A DNA stretch of 64,000 bases, taken from Oenanthe sinensis (Eukaryota; Streptophyta; Magnoliopsida; Apiales; Apiaceae). Of this stretch, positions 11,015 through 23,265 are shown one piece after another. The stretch is taken from positions 30,107,501 to 30,171,500 of the forward strand of contig CM053809.1 in the NCBI GenBank assembly GCA_028671895.1. Reading direction: 5' to 3'. The notes beneath the pieces are model-generated. The model was not told the origin of the DNA. It saw only the letters and a program-made list of their open reading frames with translations, and ran no database searches. The first letter of the stretch is position 1. Each line of letters starts with the position of its first letter. Both the position numbers and the translations under genes were made by a program.

Positions 11015-12969
11015 TTCACATCATTCTCTATCCATTTCTGTGCACTTATCATTACTCTTTTTTATTTATATGAATGTTGTAATTTGAATTTGTATAAAAA
11101 AAATTCTTTAAAACCTTAAAGAAAAAGGTCACTATTTTCGATGTCATCCCACAATGTTTTACTTCGCTATAGTAAGTAGTCAAAAAAGAACGAACAAATA
11201 TTGTTGTCCGGTGCAAAAAATGGAGGATTGAACTTGGTTGTGGTCCTAACTATTACTCCGTATTACTTTACTAGAAGCATGGGTATCAGACTATCAGTCT
11301 GTGTTCTGCAGAACACTAGCAATTACTTGATACCCCGTGAAACATTATGTCGCTTCAAGTAATATTGGTTTATGTGTTTTAACAATAACAACCCTCTTAA
11401 CAAGATTGGATAGCACAAGTGATAAGTATTTATCCTTTTCAGGTCCTGATTCGAGATAGAATTATAATTGATACCTTATCAAAAAGTGAAAAAAATGAGG
11501 GAAATGAACAAAAGATGGACACCAATTTTCTGTCCAATATATTCAATACCACTTTTATCAATTTTATATTTAATTTTATCAATTTGGAACAAGATTTAAA
11601 ACAATGCATTGAAAACATGATGCTATTTGAGCACAAAAAAATTATTTTTTGATGTTAAATTATAGTAATAGCACGACCATTGGACATGCTCTAAATCTAT
11701 AAGCCAACTTATTAAAAAAACAATGACAACCCTCCAGGTCCAGTCCACCAATACAAACTGTAAAATAAGTTAAGTTAAGAACGTTTGGGATAATACTTTC
11801 TGGTGCCCAGACATTTTCAGTGTAAGGTGGAGGATGCTATTAAGCCCAGAGGAGGGAGGGACCACTTTTGGATACACATTAAACATAACCCAATAAAGTA
11901 CTACAACAATATCACTGCCCACCACTATTATAATCTACCTACACTATATTATCGGATTTCAAACGTTGTTCTTTTTATAAATCCGTTACCAAAGCTCAAT
12001 TGTCAATACTAGATGTCAGGTGTCAGGATCTATATTATAGCATGATTGTAGTTTCTCGTACACCGCTTATAAATTAAAAAATACATACATTTTTTTAAGT
12101 TACAAAGAACGGAGAAGGACAGAACTTATATTTTACTAGTATCATCAAGATTCACAGATATTAATTAATTAATAATTCATAAATGATGTTGCTTATTGTA
12201 ATGGATAAAAACTTAAGTTAGAGAAATGCAAGTGGAGTGTGCTACGTACGTTGATCAGCTAGCTAAAATTTGATGTCAATGGAACAAATATTTACTTAAT
12301 TTGCTCAATATCCGAATGCAGAAAAAGTCATGAAGATAGCAATTAGGAAGAGCACTATCATATCTGATTCCAAGAACCAAACAACTTTGAGAGACCTTTA
12401 AACGAAAGCCAGAATATAAAGGGCACAAAAAAAAGGAGGGAATAAAAAAGTAGCCATGCCCCCTAATATAACTGTACATATGTTTTATTTTACTTTTATT
12501 CTACGCCAAACGAAATACGAATCATGCTCAAGTTCCCAACCAAAACTCTGTTGTAATTCAACAATTTAAAGACTTGAGCACATCTATCGTTCTTCTCAAA
12601 TTCTCGGCTACCTGTTACGAAAATATGTACACAATGACACATTCGTCTTCCCAGATTAATATTATTAGTCTACAGTATTACATATATCTGTTCGATAACA
12701 TGTTGAGTTCGTTTCAATTCAAACTCCAGAAGCTCAGATTGACATGTTATCAAACTATAATTCAAATATGAATTGTTGAAATAGCTTGAGTACGATAATA
12801 AAAAATTGGGTTCATTTATGAATAAGACTATAAAAAAATTAATCTGTATAATAAATATTTGAGTTGGGCTCAGTTCAAAACTTCAAACTCAATAAAATCA
12901 ATTTGACATCAAACTTAAGTTCGGATTCGATAATATTATCAAACATCCGTAAAAAGTTGGTCGAGTTTA
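11015..12969. other. Intergenic spacer, no recognised gene
   Basis: AT-rich sequence with only short frames lacking family motifs. I see no tRNA, clear TIR pair or long repeat here. Confidence 0.5.
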
Positions 12970-12978
12970 AATTATAAA

Positions 12979-13839
12979 GGCTTAAATGTAATTTAAATCA
13001 TGTGTTATTAACAATATACAATTCAAACCCTTTTTTAATATATTTAGTAAATTTAACCCTGCGTTTTTTAACTAATTACAATTGAAACATTTTTTTAAAA
13101 TAATTAGTAAATTTAACCCAATATTTTTGAACTATGTACAATTGAAACCTTTTTAAAAATAAATAGTAAATTTAACCCTACGTTTTAAAATATTTAGTAA
13201 ATTTAACCTTGACTTTTTAATTTCGGAATAAAATAAATTTTACGACAAAATTTTGAATAAATATTCGTCAAGTGCACTATTGTCAAATTTTTTTGTATAG
13301 ATATTATCTAAGCATAATAGATATTTGCAATTATTAGGGTTTTTTCTTATAAAATGGGTATTTAGATGTTCTTTACTATATTAATATATCTATATGTATA
13401 ATATATTATATATGTTCAATAAAATTTTAATATGTGTTTATATTATTACATTTTGTCATCACACTTCCCGCTCAATTCATGAATGTTCATCACCGAATTT
13501 AATTTATTTTCAAAAATACTCTTCGATGAATATATTCTCGAAAATACTTTTTCGATATAAAATTTATTTTATTCCGAAATTAAAAAGTCAAGGTTAAATT
13601 TACTAAATGTTTTAAAACGTAGGGTTAAATTTACTATTTATTTTTAAAAAAGTTTCAATTGTACATACTTAAAAAATATAGGGTTAAATTTACTAATTAT
13701 TTTAAAATTTTAGTAATTATTTTAAAAAAGTTTCAATTATAAATAGTTAAAAAACGTAGGGTTAAATTTACTAAATATATTAAAAGAGGGTTTAAATTAT
13801 ATATTATTAATAACATAGGGTTTAAATTATAAATAAGCC
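12979..13839. mobile_element. 861-bp hairpin element of Mutator type with 9-bp target duplication
   Basis: The arms (about 12979-13241 and 13559-13839) are inverted copies beginning GGCTTAAATGTAATTTAAA and, inverted, GGCTTATTTATAATTTAAA. AATTATAAA lies directly outside both ends (12970-12978 and 13840-13848), a perfect 9-bp target-site duplication pointing to Mutator-type insertion. Each arm is built of roughly 60-base repeated units containing TAGTAAATTTAACCCTACG and ACAATTGAAAC. The core of about 320 bases has no gene. RNA of this region could fold into a long hairpin. Confidence 0.85.
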
Positions 13840-14137
13840 AATTATAAATAATTCAGAACCGGCTTACAGCCCTAGGGTTATCTAAGCAATTCAAATACCA
13901 ATGATACACATTGGTTAAAAGTCTAAAATGAAGAACATTTTAACATCAAACAAGCCTTCTGTTAACAAAAACGACTTAAAAACCTACTTGAACCTAATCA
14001 TATTGACCTGCAAGCCAGTGATGAAACCTACGATAACAATAAAAAAAACAGCACAAATGCCAAAATCAAAAAGATTTTTAAAAAATAGGGCACTAGTTTT
14101 AAAGCATTACTAGCACAGTAATTTATACAACTTTAAT

Positions 14138-14758
14138 TTACACATTCGGACTCCAAAGACTCCATATACGAGAATTTAACAACCCCATTATGTCCGGCAA
14201 TACCTTTCTTACCAAACCCTTGTGCTCCGGCATTAACTCCGGCGCCGCCATATCTTCCGGCATCATCCCTTCCGCATCCTCTTCATTCACTTTCACAAAC
14301 TGCTCTTCAATGTCTTCTAGTGTTTCCACTACCGGCGTAACCTCCGGTGACATTTTCCGGCGACCCATCTTGTCTTTCTTCTTGCTCCGGCCGTTGGGTT
14401 TTTTAAACTGCTCATCATTATTCAAATGCTCTTCAAAAGCTTCAATAGCTTGGTGAATGAGTTCACGGTTAACTGAAGAGTCCCACTTGCACCAATAACT
14501 GGTATAACAGTTGAAACAGTCACAATCAAACGCCGCCGTATTGTGTTGGGACTCCGGTGAGGGAGTCTTTTTGGACGATTTAAGGGACCTTGTTACCATA
14601 AATGCCAGAACTTCACGGTCTTGGAGAGATAGAACGGAGACGAGGAGTAGAATGGCCGCCGGTAAGATTTTGAGGACGGGAAATATATCGTCGGCCGGAG
14701 ATTGGGTTGAAGAGGAAGATGGGGATGGGTGGACTTTGCCTTTGTTTCTAACCTTCAT
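14138..14758 (-). CDS. Conserved plant protein of unknown function, intronless
   Basis: 206-residue frame chosen from the Met of MKVRNKGKVHPSPSSSS, because the longer upstream frame is low-complexity and looks like 5' UTR. The product has a Ser-rich start, a hydrophobic segment at about residues 30-50 (ILPAAILLLVSVLSL), a Cys-rich block (FDCDCFNCYTSYWCKWDSS, about 77-95), RELIHQAIEAFEEHL, a basic KKKDKMGRRK stretch, an acidic region and the C terminus RIWSLWSPNV. I recognise this arrangement as a family conserved across flowering plants without a function I can name. The hydrophobic segment suggests a signal anchor or membrane association; the paired cysteines could bind metal. No frameshift or stop is seen. 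The next gene-like sequence is a broken GRAS fragment 1 kb away. Confidence 0.8.
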   Translation of the reverse strand: MKVRNKGKVHPSPSSSSTQSPADDIFPVLKILPAAILLLVSVLSLQDREVLAFMVTRSLKSSKKTPSPESQHNTAAFDCDCFNCYTSYWCKWDSSVNRELIHQAIEAFEEHLNNDEQFKKPNGRSKKKDKMGRRKMSPEVTPVVETLEDIEEQFVKVNEEDAEGMMPEDMAAPELMPEHKGLVRKVLPDIMGLLNSRIWSLWSPNV

Positions 14759-15390
14759 GTTTCTCGGGAGAGATTTTAGGAGAGAGATAGAGATATTTGA
14801 GGAGAGAGAGAGATAGTGTTGTTGGTGGAATACTGGAATATGATAATTAACGGTGTGATGATATTTTTGGGGTTTAATATCATTCTTCAGATGCACGTAA
14901 GGCCTCTGGCTCACTGGCTCTGGCTCTGGCTCTGGCTCATCTTGTAAAGCTATTGGGCTTCTGAGTTTTAACTTTAACAGTCTCCGACTCACAACACACT
15001 TGGATAATTTTGTTTTTATATTATTTTTAGTTTTAGTTATTAAAAATTGAACCAAGGGAAGAATAAAATTTTTAAATATAATACTCATAATTTAATTTTA
15101 ATTTTTTAATATTTTTTACCAACATATTATAAGAATTTAAAAAAAGTATATAAATATTAGTATATAACCATATTTTTTGAATTGTAGTATATAATCATAT
15201 TGGATATTCACTAAAAGAATAAAGATAAGTTGAGTTTATCCATATAAGGTGGAATTTAACTTTTTTTATACGAACCAAAAATTTTAACCGAAAAATTATT
15301 TTTCATTATTTAATCATTTATTTAATATATTTGTGATGCTATAAAATAAGATTCGAAGAGAAAATATATAAATATTTTTAAAGGTTAATC
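14759..15390. other. 5' flank of the intronless gene and AT-rich spacer
   Basis: Holds a GGCTCTGGCTCTGGCTCTGGCT-like repeat at about 14918-14938 (read on the plus strand in two phases) and otherwise AT-rich DNA. No gene recognised. Confidence 0.5.
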
Positions 15391-15450
15391 TATACTATAC
15401 TATATTATTAAAGTCAAATCAACCAAAAATTGGTCGGCGTCCGTTAAGTC
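15390..15450 (+). repeat. Helitron-like 5' terminus
   Basis: TCTATACTATACTATATTA followed by TTAAAGTCAAA resembles the TCTATACTATATTA starts of plant Helitrons and the similar repeats at 44.6-45.1 kb. It lies about 360 bases upstream of a GRAS fragment. No 3' CTRR end with hairpin was identified, so the extent is unknown. Confidence 0.4.
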
Positions 15451-15514
15451 CTGTTTTTACACAACTATTTTTATGCAATTATAATCTAATTTTAAACTAT
15501 ACATATTCTACATA

Positions 15515-16450
15515 GAATAGTGATGCACAAAAAGCCTGATGGGCCGGGTTTTATCCGTGCTATAAAAAGCCCGGGCTTTTTTCTAGAAAAATCGGGCCGG
15601 ACTTTTTTGACAATCGGATTGGGCCGAGTCGGGGCCTGTCATGAAAATATGAGGTCTGTTTGCGGCCCGCGGGCCAAGCCGGATTGGACCAGACTTTATC
15701 CGAGCCTGAATTTGAAAAAAAAAACCTTGGATCATATGCCTCGCCTAGTGCATTTTGTTGTTGGTGTGTGCAGAAGCAGTAGACTGCAGAGACACTCAAC
15801 ATGCACACGCATTACTAAGCCAAATCTGGATTTTTGTAAGCCCTTGGGATGATTCGTTGCAAAGAGTCTCTTATTATTTTGCTATGGGACTAAAATTCAG
15901 ATTGTCACTTCTTAATTATGTTAAGGCAAATGGTATATTGACAAATAGTTTAGGGGATCAATCATTGATCATCAAAGAAGAGAAACTAGAAGCTTTTTAT
16001 TTATTTCACCAAACAACTCCCTACATTAATTTTGGATTTATGGCTGCAAATGATGTTATATGCCAAGCAGTAGAGGAAAATGATTTCTTGCATATTGTAG
16101 ATCTTGGAATGGAACATACCCTTCAATGGCCTTACTTCGTGAGAACATGTCAAAGAAAGTAGAGGCTCCTTCAAGATAATCCTCCAAGCAATCAAGAAAC
16201 TAGAACCAACACTTTTTACAGTTGTGGAACAAGATGCAAACCTTAATGGACTCTGCTAAGTTGCTAACACCTTTTACTTTTTGCTAATTAAGAGTTAAAA
16301 ATCATTTTATGAGAAAAAATATCAAGTCATGCAACTCGGGCTATATAAAAATCGGGTTTTATCAATGCCCGACTCGGGTTTTATCCGGACTTTACATAAT
16401 CCGGGTTTTTATCCTGATTTTTCGAGTTTCGGATCGAGCCGGTTTTTTAA
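15515..16450. repeat. G+C-rich subterminal-type repeats flanking a gene fragment
   Basis: At 15520-15720 and again at 16330-16445 there are clusters of words such as GGGCCGGGTTTTATCCG, CGGGCTTTTT, CGGGTTTTATC and TTTTATCCGGACTTT, unlike the surrounding AT-rich DNA. Such word clusters are typical of subterminal regions of plant hAT-type elements. The GRAS fragment lies between the two clusters. TIRs and a target duplication were not found, so the boundaries are guesses. Confidence 0.45.
15752..16262 (+). pseudogene. GRAS transcription factor fragment
   Basis: The frame at 15755-16162 contains the start of a GRAS domain: LLVCAEAVDCRDTQHAHALL, then SPWDDSLQRVSYYFAMGLK, EKLEAFYLFHQTTPYINFGF, and the VHIID-type block HIVDLGMEHTLQWP. 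After 16162 the frame stops; a second piece at 16174-16260, in another frame, reads ILQAIKKLEPTLFTVVEQDANLNG, a downstream GRAS motif, then stops. The PFYRE and SAW parts are missing and so is the N terminus. The fragment lacks introns, like most GRAS genes. It is non-functional as a transcription factor and probably carried here by a transposon. Confidence 0.8.
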
Positions 16451-16632
16451 AATATTAAAAAAAATAAATTAAATTAAATAATTAATATATAACTTATTAT
16501 ACCGTCCGTAATTTACACGAGTTATAAGTTAGTATATTATTATTACTTGATTAAAATTAAACTAAATATAATTTAAAGCGCAAAGGCCAACAAAAATAGT
16601 ATTGTGATCCACTCAAATGTGTCAAAGACCTA

Positions 16633-16872
16633 ATGGCCCGGCCCAAACCCGGACCAGCCGATACCTCAACTTGTTTTAGCATCATCCCTTGCAAAGAGCA
16701 ACTTGGTCTTACGTTTCCTCCACCCAAAGTGACAAAGGTGACAAAATCGACACTAGCTCAAATAATTAACAGCAAAAGGCGCTTTGTGTTTGAAAAGAGA
16801 ACGTTCGAGGCCTCTTTTCTGCAGGTTCTTGATGAAATTTTTGAAACCCATCGATTGGAGGTTCATCCTTAA
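16633..16872 (+). CDS. Short hypothetical frame, doubtful
   Basis: 79 residues with a coding-like stretch (STLAQIINSKRRFVFEKRTF, then EASFLQVLDEIFETHRLEVH). I do not recognise the family. The first 16 residues overlap G+C-rich repeat sequence (GGCCCGGCCCAAACCCGG), so the upstream part is probably not coding. It could be another captured exon like the nearby GRAS piece. Confidence 0.25.
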   Translation: MARPKPGPADTSTCFSIIPCKEQLGLTFPPPKVTKVTKSTLAQIINSKRRFVFEKRTFEASFLQVLDEIFETHRLEVHP

Positions 16873-17964
16873 TTGTAATTTTCGCATATGAAGTTAAGAC
16901 ATTTTTTTAATGAAATTCACAAAAAAATGAGGTTAAAGTTTCTAAGTTAAAATGGGTTGTGTGGGTATAACTCATGTTTTAGAATGTATTTTATTGGCCT
17001 TCTCGTTTTATTTCGTTACATAGTTTTGTATACCTTTGTTCTTGAAATTGTTCTCGTAAATTAAATGTAATTGTCCTGTGATTGTTTGATTTTCGAAACA
17101 CTTTGCACCAGAATGCCATAGCTCAAAAAATTAATTAAATCAAGTACAACTGCTTCCAATTTAGACAGAAACTTGTACCTTTTATATTCCTGTCATGTTG
17201 TTACATATATTGTCTGTTTGGTGGTAAAACTATGGAAGTTTGTGGGTGGTCTTACAATACCTGAATGTTTTCTTTGGAATATTTTTTACAAGTTGCGATA
17301 TATTATTGTCTTGTGAGATAATAAGGCTGAATAATAATAATAATAATAATAATGTGTCTTTGATTGCTTGAGCTCTGTAATTGAACTGTAAATGCTATAT
17401 TGCGGTGTTATATACCGGTGTTGGTCTCTGCTTTTCGAGGACGTGGATCATCCCGTAAAAAAAAAGAATGTTCATACACAACCGCCAAACCTGCTGTAGC
17501 AGATTGTGTGTAGTCGTATTTTTAAATTATTTACACATGCAATCCAAGGTGTGATCTCCGATAGTTGTTAAGAGTAGAATTGTATCTTTGACATCTACCT
17601 CTGCCTATTAACAGTTTAAGTTTAGAAAGTTCGTATTAAAGAGAGTATTTTGAGCTTTTTTTACTCAAAAGAGAAGTCGTTAGCGTTTTACATGAAGCTG
17701 TTACTATTTAGAATCCCTTCTCTCCTATGAATTATGCAAATTAGGGTCTCGCAAAGAATGAATTTTCTGCGATTTATACATTGATCCGAACTTGTTTTTT
17801 GTTGTCGTTAGTTCATATATTGTAGTATCCTTCATTTTAACTATTGTCCTGTGTCATTGGGGAGTCGGGACAAATATGATGTGTCCTGACATGCACAAGT
17901 AGCAGTTAAGCAATAAGTGAATTATAAATAGGATTAAAATAGGGGGGAAATATCAAATATCTAA
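16873..17964. other. Spacer with an AAT trinucleotide tract
   Basis: No gene recognised. A microsatellite of AAT units lies at about 17331-17353. Confidence 0.55.
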
Positions 17965-18534
17965 TGTAGTATACGTTTCCTCGTCTTTACATAAATTGAA
18001 GGATAATAAGGGTTACAATATTCTCTCTCAAGTTTAGTAATACTTGAGGCACACCTGAATAATAATGGTTACAATATTCTCTCTCAAGTTTAGTAATACT
18101 TGAGGCACACCTGAATAGAAATACAATGATTCTCTATTCCTTCGTTACTTAACTGGATAACCTGTACGAACTCCCCTTGTTGCAACTGCAACGGCTGGAC
18201 GAACTCCTAATGTTGTAACGGGATAAAACCCGACGACTACAACCCGACCAAACACTAACACTAACACTAACCCACTCGAAATGAAAGAATAGAGTAGCAC
18301 GAGGGCCCCCTATCCTGACCTACTGAAAACTACCACAAGGTAAGTTTTCTACTAGACGGACTATCTAGCAGGCTTAAACTAAAAAATGTGGGAGAGAAGA
18401 AAGTTTGGTGTATTTACTAAAGAAAGGGAAATAACTTATTTATAGGGGAGAGAAGGTGGGTACTATATTTCCTTATCAATGTGGGACGAAATAGTGAAAG
18501 TAAGGAAACATATGTTTTGGCTTAAAACACAACA
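17965..18534 (-). repeat. 3' LTR of the Copia element
   Basis: Shares long stretches with 22611-23265, including GAGGCACACCTGAATA, CAACTGCAACGGCTGGACGA and GACGGACTATCTAGCAG. It carries a tandem duplication of about 58 bases and a deletion compared with its partner. Confidence 0.9.
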
Positions 18535-18555
18535 ATCTCCCCCTTCCGAACTCAC

Positions 18556-21500
18556 AACTCTTCAATTACACTTCATACATGCGCATTGCTTGCACAGCTC
18601 CAACTTCTCCCGTGGAACGACCTTTGTCATCATATCAGACATATTCTTATTTGTGTGTATCTTCTCTATCTGTATCACCCAATCCTCAATGTGTTCACGT
18701 AGCCAATGGCAACGTACATACATTAATATGCTTAGTACGACTGTGATAAATAGCATTATTGCTCAAGTCAATTGCACTTTGACTATCACAATATAGCTCA
18801 AACTTGTCTTGTTTCAGACCCAATTCTTGGAGAAATCTCTTTAACCAAACCAGCTCATTGCCTGCTTCACCAGCAGCAATATACTCTAACTCGGTTGTTG
18901 ATAATGCAACACACTTTTGCAACTTGGACTGCCATGATACAACTCTCCCCGTAAAAGTGAAAAACATCCCTGACGTAGACTTCATCTTATCAGGATGTCC
19001 TGCCATGTCAGCATGTCCATACCTCAAACATAATCCGGAAGTACCCTTTAGATATATGAGAATCCACTTGACTGTTTCCTAGTGTTTTCTTCTGGGATTT
19101 GACATATATCTACTCACAACTCTAACAGCATGAGCAATATCTGGTCTTGTACAAACCAATGCATACATAAGACTTTCTACTGATGACGATTATGGAAATT
19201 CTTCCATATCCTTCTTCTCTTTGTCTGTTGACAGACACATTTTCTTATTCAGCTTGAAATGTCCCGCCAATGGTATGCTAACAGGTTTAGCATCACCCAT
19301 ATTGAACCTTTTCAATACTCTTTGAATATAACCCTGTTTTGACAGCCATAACTTTCGGTTTGTTCTATCACGAATAATTTTCATCCCCAGGATTTGTCTA
19401 GCTGGACCCAAGTCTTTCATATCAAAGGACTTGGACAAATCTTCTTTTAACTTGTTGATCATGTTAGCATCTTGACAGACTACTAACATATCGTCAACAT
19501 AAAGCTTCAGGATAATGAAGTTACCATTAGGAAACCTTTGCACATAAAAACAGTGATCTGAAGCAGTTATCTTGAACTTGTGATTCCGCATGAATGAATC
19601 AAACTTCTTATACCACTGTCTTGGCCCTTGCTTAAGCCCGTACAAACTCTTCTTGAGTTTACAAACCATATGCTCCTTCCCTTTCACTTCAAACCCTTCT
19701 GGCTGGTACATGTAGATCTCTTCCTTCAAATCTCCATGAAGGAATGCAGTTTTCACATCTAACTGCTAAAACTCAAGATCCATGCTAGTCGATAATCTGA
19801 GTACTGTTCGGACTGATGTCATCTTTACAACCGGAGAAAAGATCTCATCGAAATCAATGCCTTCCTTCTGTGCAAAGTCTTTAACTACCAAGCGTGATTT
19901 ATATTTTACAAGCTCTTCATCATCTTTTTTCACTTTGAAGACCCATTTGTTCTTCAAAGCCTTCTGTCCCTTTGGAAGCGTAGTCAACTCATAAATTTCA
20001 TTCTTATTCAAAGAATCCATATCCTCGTGCATTATTTTCAACCAGCAAATGTTATCCTTGTGAGTTTTGACTTCCTCAAAGGTCTCGGGCTCCCCCTCAT
20101 CAGCAACTAAGATATACTCGGATTAGAGATATCTTGCCGATGGTCTTTGTTCTCTTGTAGAACGTCATGGTTGAGGTTCTTCATTTTTAGGTTGAGGCGG
20201 TTCCTCTCCCCGCTCAACATCATCAACATCTGTCATATCTTCTTCATCATCTTCGAATGTGTCTGGATTTCTAGCTTGTTTTAGTTGTTGAGACTTCCCA
20301 AAATTTTCATAATTTTGAGACTCGTAGAATACCACATCTCTGCTCCTGAATATCTTCTTCGATTCAAGATTCCACAACCGGTACCCAAACTCCGGATCCC
20401 CATATCCAAGAAGTATGCACGAAGTTGATTTATCTTCAAGCTTTGTTCTATGCTCTTTTGGGATGTGTGCAAAAGCCTTGCATCCAAACACCCGCAAGTG
20501 GGAATAAGAAACATCTTTTCCTAACCAGACCTTCTCTAGAATCTCAAAATTTAGAGATGCCGATGTAGACCTGTTAATTAAATAGCAAGAAGTTTTTACA
20601 GCTTCTCCCCAGAATGACTTCGACAATTTAGCTATTCTTAACATACATCTAACTCGTTCAGCAATGGTATGGTTCATTTTTTCTACAACATCATTCTGTT
20701 ATGGGGTACCAGGAACTGTCTTTTCATATCGGATACCATACCTTGCAAGGTATTTCTGAAACTCTTTTGAAGCGTAATCTCCCCCGTTGTCACTACGAAT
20801 GCACTTCAATTGTTTACCTGTTGTTCTGTCAACCATGGCATGAAACTTCTGGAAATACTCAAATACTTGATCTTTGGATTTGAGTAGTTCTAATCACACC
20901 TTTCGAGATGCTTCATCAATGAAGGTAACAAAGTACATATTTCTGCCCAAGGACTCCACCTCGAACGGACCACACACATCAGAGTAGACTCTTTCTAGCA
21001 CCACAGACTTTTTCTTCAGTGGACTGCTAAAAGACACTCGATGTTGTTTCCTGGATAAATAATATTCACATGGCTGAAATGCAGTATCTTTAGCAAACAG
21101 AATGAGGAATTTCTTTGCTAAGATTTGTAGCCCTTTCTTGCTCATGTGTCCAAGCCTCTTGTGCCAGAGATTTATGGAAGCTTCATTTTCAACTGTATTC
21201 AAACTACTTGAACACATCGTCACTTGTATTTTATACAAAGAGCCATAAGTGTAACCTCTTGCAACAATCAACAAATACGTAGTAAGTGTGCACCTTCCAT
21301 TACCGAAGATATTTATGTACCCTTCTTTGTCTAGCGCCATGCCAGAAATCAAGTTGAGCCGTAAGTCCGGAACATGCCTGACATCTTTCAAAGTCATTGA
21401 ACAACCTGTGTTTGTCTCAATACAGATGTTACCAATGCCTATGATCTTTGACTGATCGGAGTTACCCATTCTCAATGTACCAAAGTCACCTGTTTTGTAT

Positions 21501-22443
21501 GTCGTAAAGAATTCCTGAGTGGGTGTTGCGTGATACGTTGCTCCAGTATCAATCACCCATTCGACATTCTGATTATCAATGTGTAAGCATTCTTCTTCCC
21601 CAAATGAAAGGATGACAACATCTTCTGTCATAGCAGCTGTTGTGTTCTTCTCATCATATTTCCCTTGTGGACCATTGTTCTGCTCTCTAAGCCAGGCCCT
21701 ACAATCCTTTTTGTAATGACCCTTCTTCTTACAATAGTAGCATTCAACATTAGCTTTTGACTTACCACCAGAATTCCTGAAATTTCGGCATTTACTACAC
21801 CCTTATTCAAATCTTTGTGATTGCTTCTGCCCCTGTTTTCAGTAACAAGAGCCTGAGAATCATTATTGGCTCCCTACCCCTTTCTTCTCATATAGTCACT
21901 AATGACATTTTCTTTAATGAACTGCAACGATAGTTTTTCACTTGGTACAACATTAGTTATTGCAACCACTAACGTATCTCAACTGGATGGTAAAGTGTTG
22001 AGAAGAAATATTGCATGGAGCTTTTCATCAAGCTCCATATTCATATTTTCAAGTTGATTTAACAACCTCTGAAACTCGTTCATATGCTCCGACATATTGT
22101 TCCCATCTTTGAATCCCATGTTCACCATCTTGCAAACCAGAAAAGTTATATTTTGTGAACTTTTCTGTTGGAACGTAGACTCTAATGTCGTCCAGAGCTT
22201 ATAAGTATCTTCTTCTTCAGCAACACGATGGTGCTCTGAATTATCAATCCATCGACGAATAAGACTGATAGTTTTCATGTTCATCTTCTTCCAATCAACA
22301 TTAGATTTTTTTGCAGCCTTGACTCATTTCAGCTCCACTGGATCAAACAGATCCTTACTATATAGCAGATCCTTAATTCTGCTTTTCCACATTGAATAAT
22401 TTGAAGTTGTTAAGCTTACCATTACAGTGAATGAACTATCCAT
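18556..22443 (-). pseudogene. Copia gag-pol polyprotein, interrupted by stops and frameshifts
   Basis: Starts at Met 22443 (MDSSFTVMVSLTTSNYSMWK). Gag carries the LWTTLESTFQQK and FQRLLNQLENM region and a CCHC zinc knuckle at about 21708-21752 (CYYCKKKGHYKKDC). Protease has VIDTGATYH; the pre-integrase region has LWHKRLGHMSKKGLQ; integrase has VYSDVCGPFEVES and, in a second frame, LINRSTSASLNFE. Reverse transcriptase has KNKWVFKVKK, KTAFLHGDLKEEIYM and an intact LYVDDMLVV catalytic motif. RNase H has ALSTTELEYIAAGEA and LYCDSQSAIDLSNN. Breaks occur after VELK (about 22325), after gag (21978), within integrase (about 20890 and 20680), before KTAFLHG (about 19757), near 19190 and near 18700. 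It cannot make a full polyprotein. The lineage resembles Tork/Tnt1-like Copia, stated with caution. Confidence 0.88.
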
Positions 22444-22596
22444 TTCAATTTATCAAAGACTATATGGACCTCACGTAGAACCACACAAATTGGCCAAGTA
22501 AATGTATGTGTTTAGGGAGACCTTCCATATAAATACAGTGTCAATCAAATAGTCGTAGCGCACAAACACTTCTAGACACCAACATCGTGGAACCTG

Positions 22597-22610
22597 GCTC
22601 TGATGCAACT
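22597..22610 (-). other. Primer-binding site of the Copia element
   Basis: Minus strand AGTTGCATCAGAGC directly follows the 5' LTR end (CCTAACA). It differs at a few bases from TGGTATCAGAGC, the usual initiator tRNA-Met complement in plant Copia elements. Confidence 0.7.
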
Positions 22611-23265
22611 TGTTAGGAATTCTCGTTTCCTCATCTTTGCATAAATTGAAGTTATCAGTTATCACATGCAATAATAAGAATAAATAATAATAATCAAGAC
22701 AGATGAACACCAAGATTTATGCATAGAAACCCTCCTTAAAACAAAGAGGTAAAACCACGGGACCAACTCCAAATGTTTCCACTATAATGATAATAATGGT
22801 TACAATATTCTCTCTCAAGTTTATAGAGTAATACTTGAGGCACACCTGAATAGTAATACAATAATTCTCTATTCCTTCGGTACTTAACCGGATAACCTGG
22901 ACGAACTCCCATTGTTACAACTGCAACGGCTGGACGAACTCCTAATGCTGTAGCGGGACAAAACCCGACGACTACAGCCCAACCAAACACTAACACTAAC
23001 CCACCCGAAACGAAAGAATAGAGTAGCACGAGGGCCCCTATCCTGACTTGCTTGAAACTATTACAAGATAAGTTACATACTAGACGGACTATCTAGCAGC
23101 TTTAAACTAAGAAAGGAGGGAGAGAAGAAAGTTTGGTGTATTTACTAAAGAAGGGGAAATGACTTATTTATAGTTGAGACAAGTTGGGTGCTCTTTTTTT
23201 TTATTATTAATATGAGACAAAAGAGTGAAAATAAAGAAACACGTGTTCTAACTTAAAACACAACA
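22611..23265 (-). repeat. 5' LTR of the Copia element
   Basis: 655 bases with TG...CA termini on the minus strand (TGTTGTGTTTTAAG to CCTAACA). It contains a segment at about 22640-22780 missing from the 3' LTR. Confidence 0.9.

Larger units (their letters stand above)
17965..23265 (-). mobile_element. Copia-type LTR retrotransposon, decayed, both LTRs present
   Basis: The element reads on the minus strand. The 5' LTR (22611-23265) begins TGTTGTGTTTTAAG and ends CCTAACA; next comes a primer-binding site TTGCATCAGAGCC, close to the tRNA-Met type TGGTATCAGAGC. The internal region encodes gag, protease, integrase, reverse transcriptase and RNase H in Copia order. A polypurine tract (GGAAGGGGGAGAT, about 18535-18548) precedes the 3' LTR (17965-18534). 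The LTRs differ: the 3' LTR lacks about 130 bases near its end and has a 58-bp internal duplication (about 18002-18117). Flanking 5-mers (TCTAA and CATTT) do not match. Confidence 0.9.

Noticed and set aside
11419..11652. 77-residue plus-strand frame
   Set aside because: Dominated by Phe/Ile/Asn/Lys codons expected in AT-rich DNA; no motif.
14511..14816. 101-residue plus-strand frame opposite the conserved intronless gene
   Set aside because: It is the antisense shadow of that gene, whose protein sequence is conserved.
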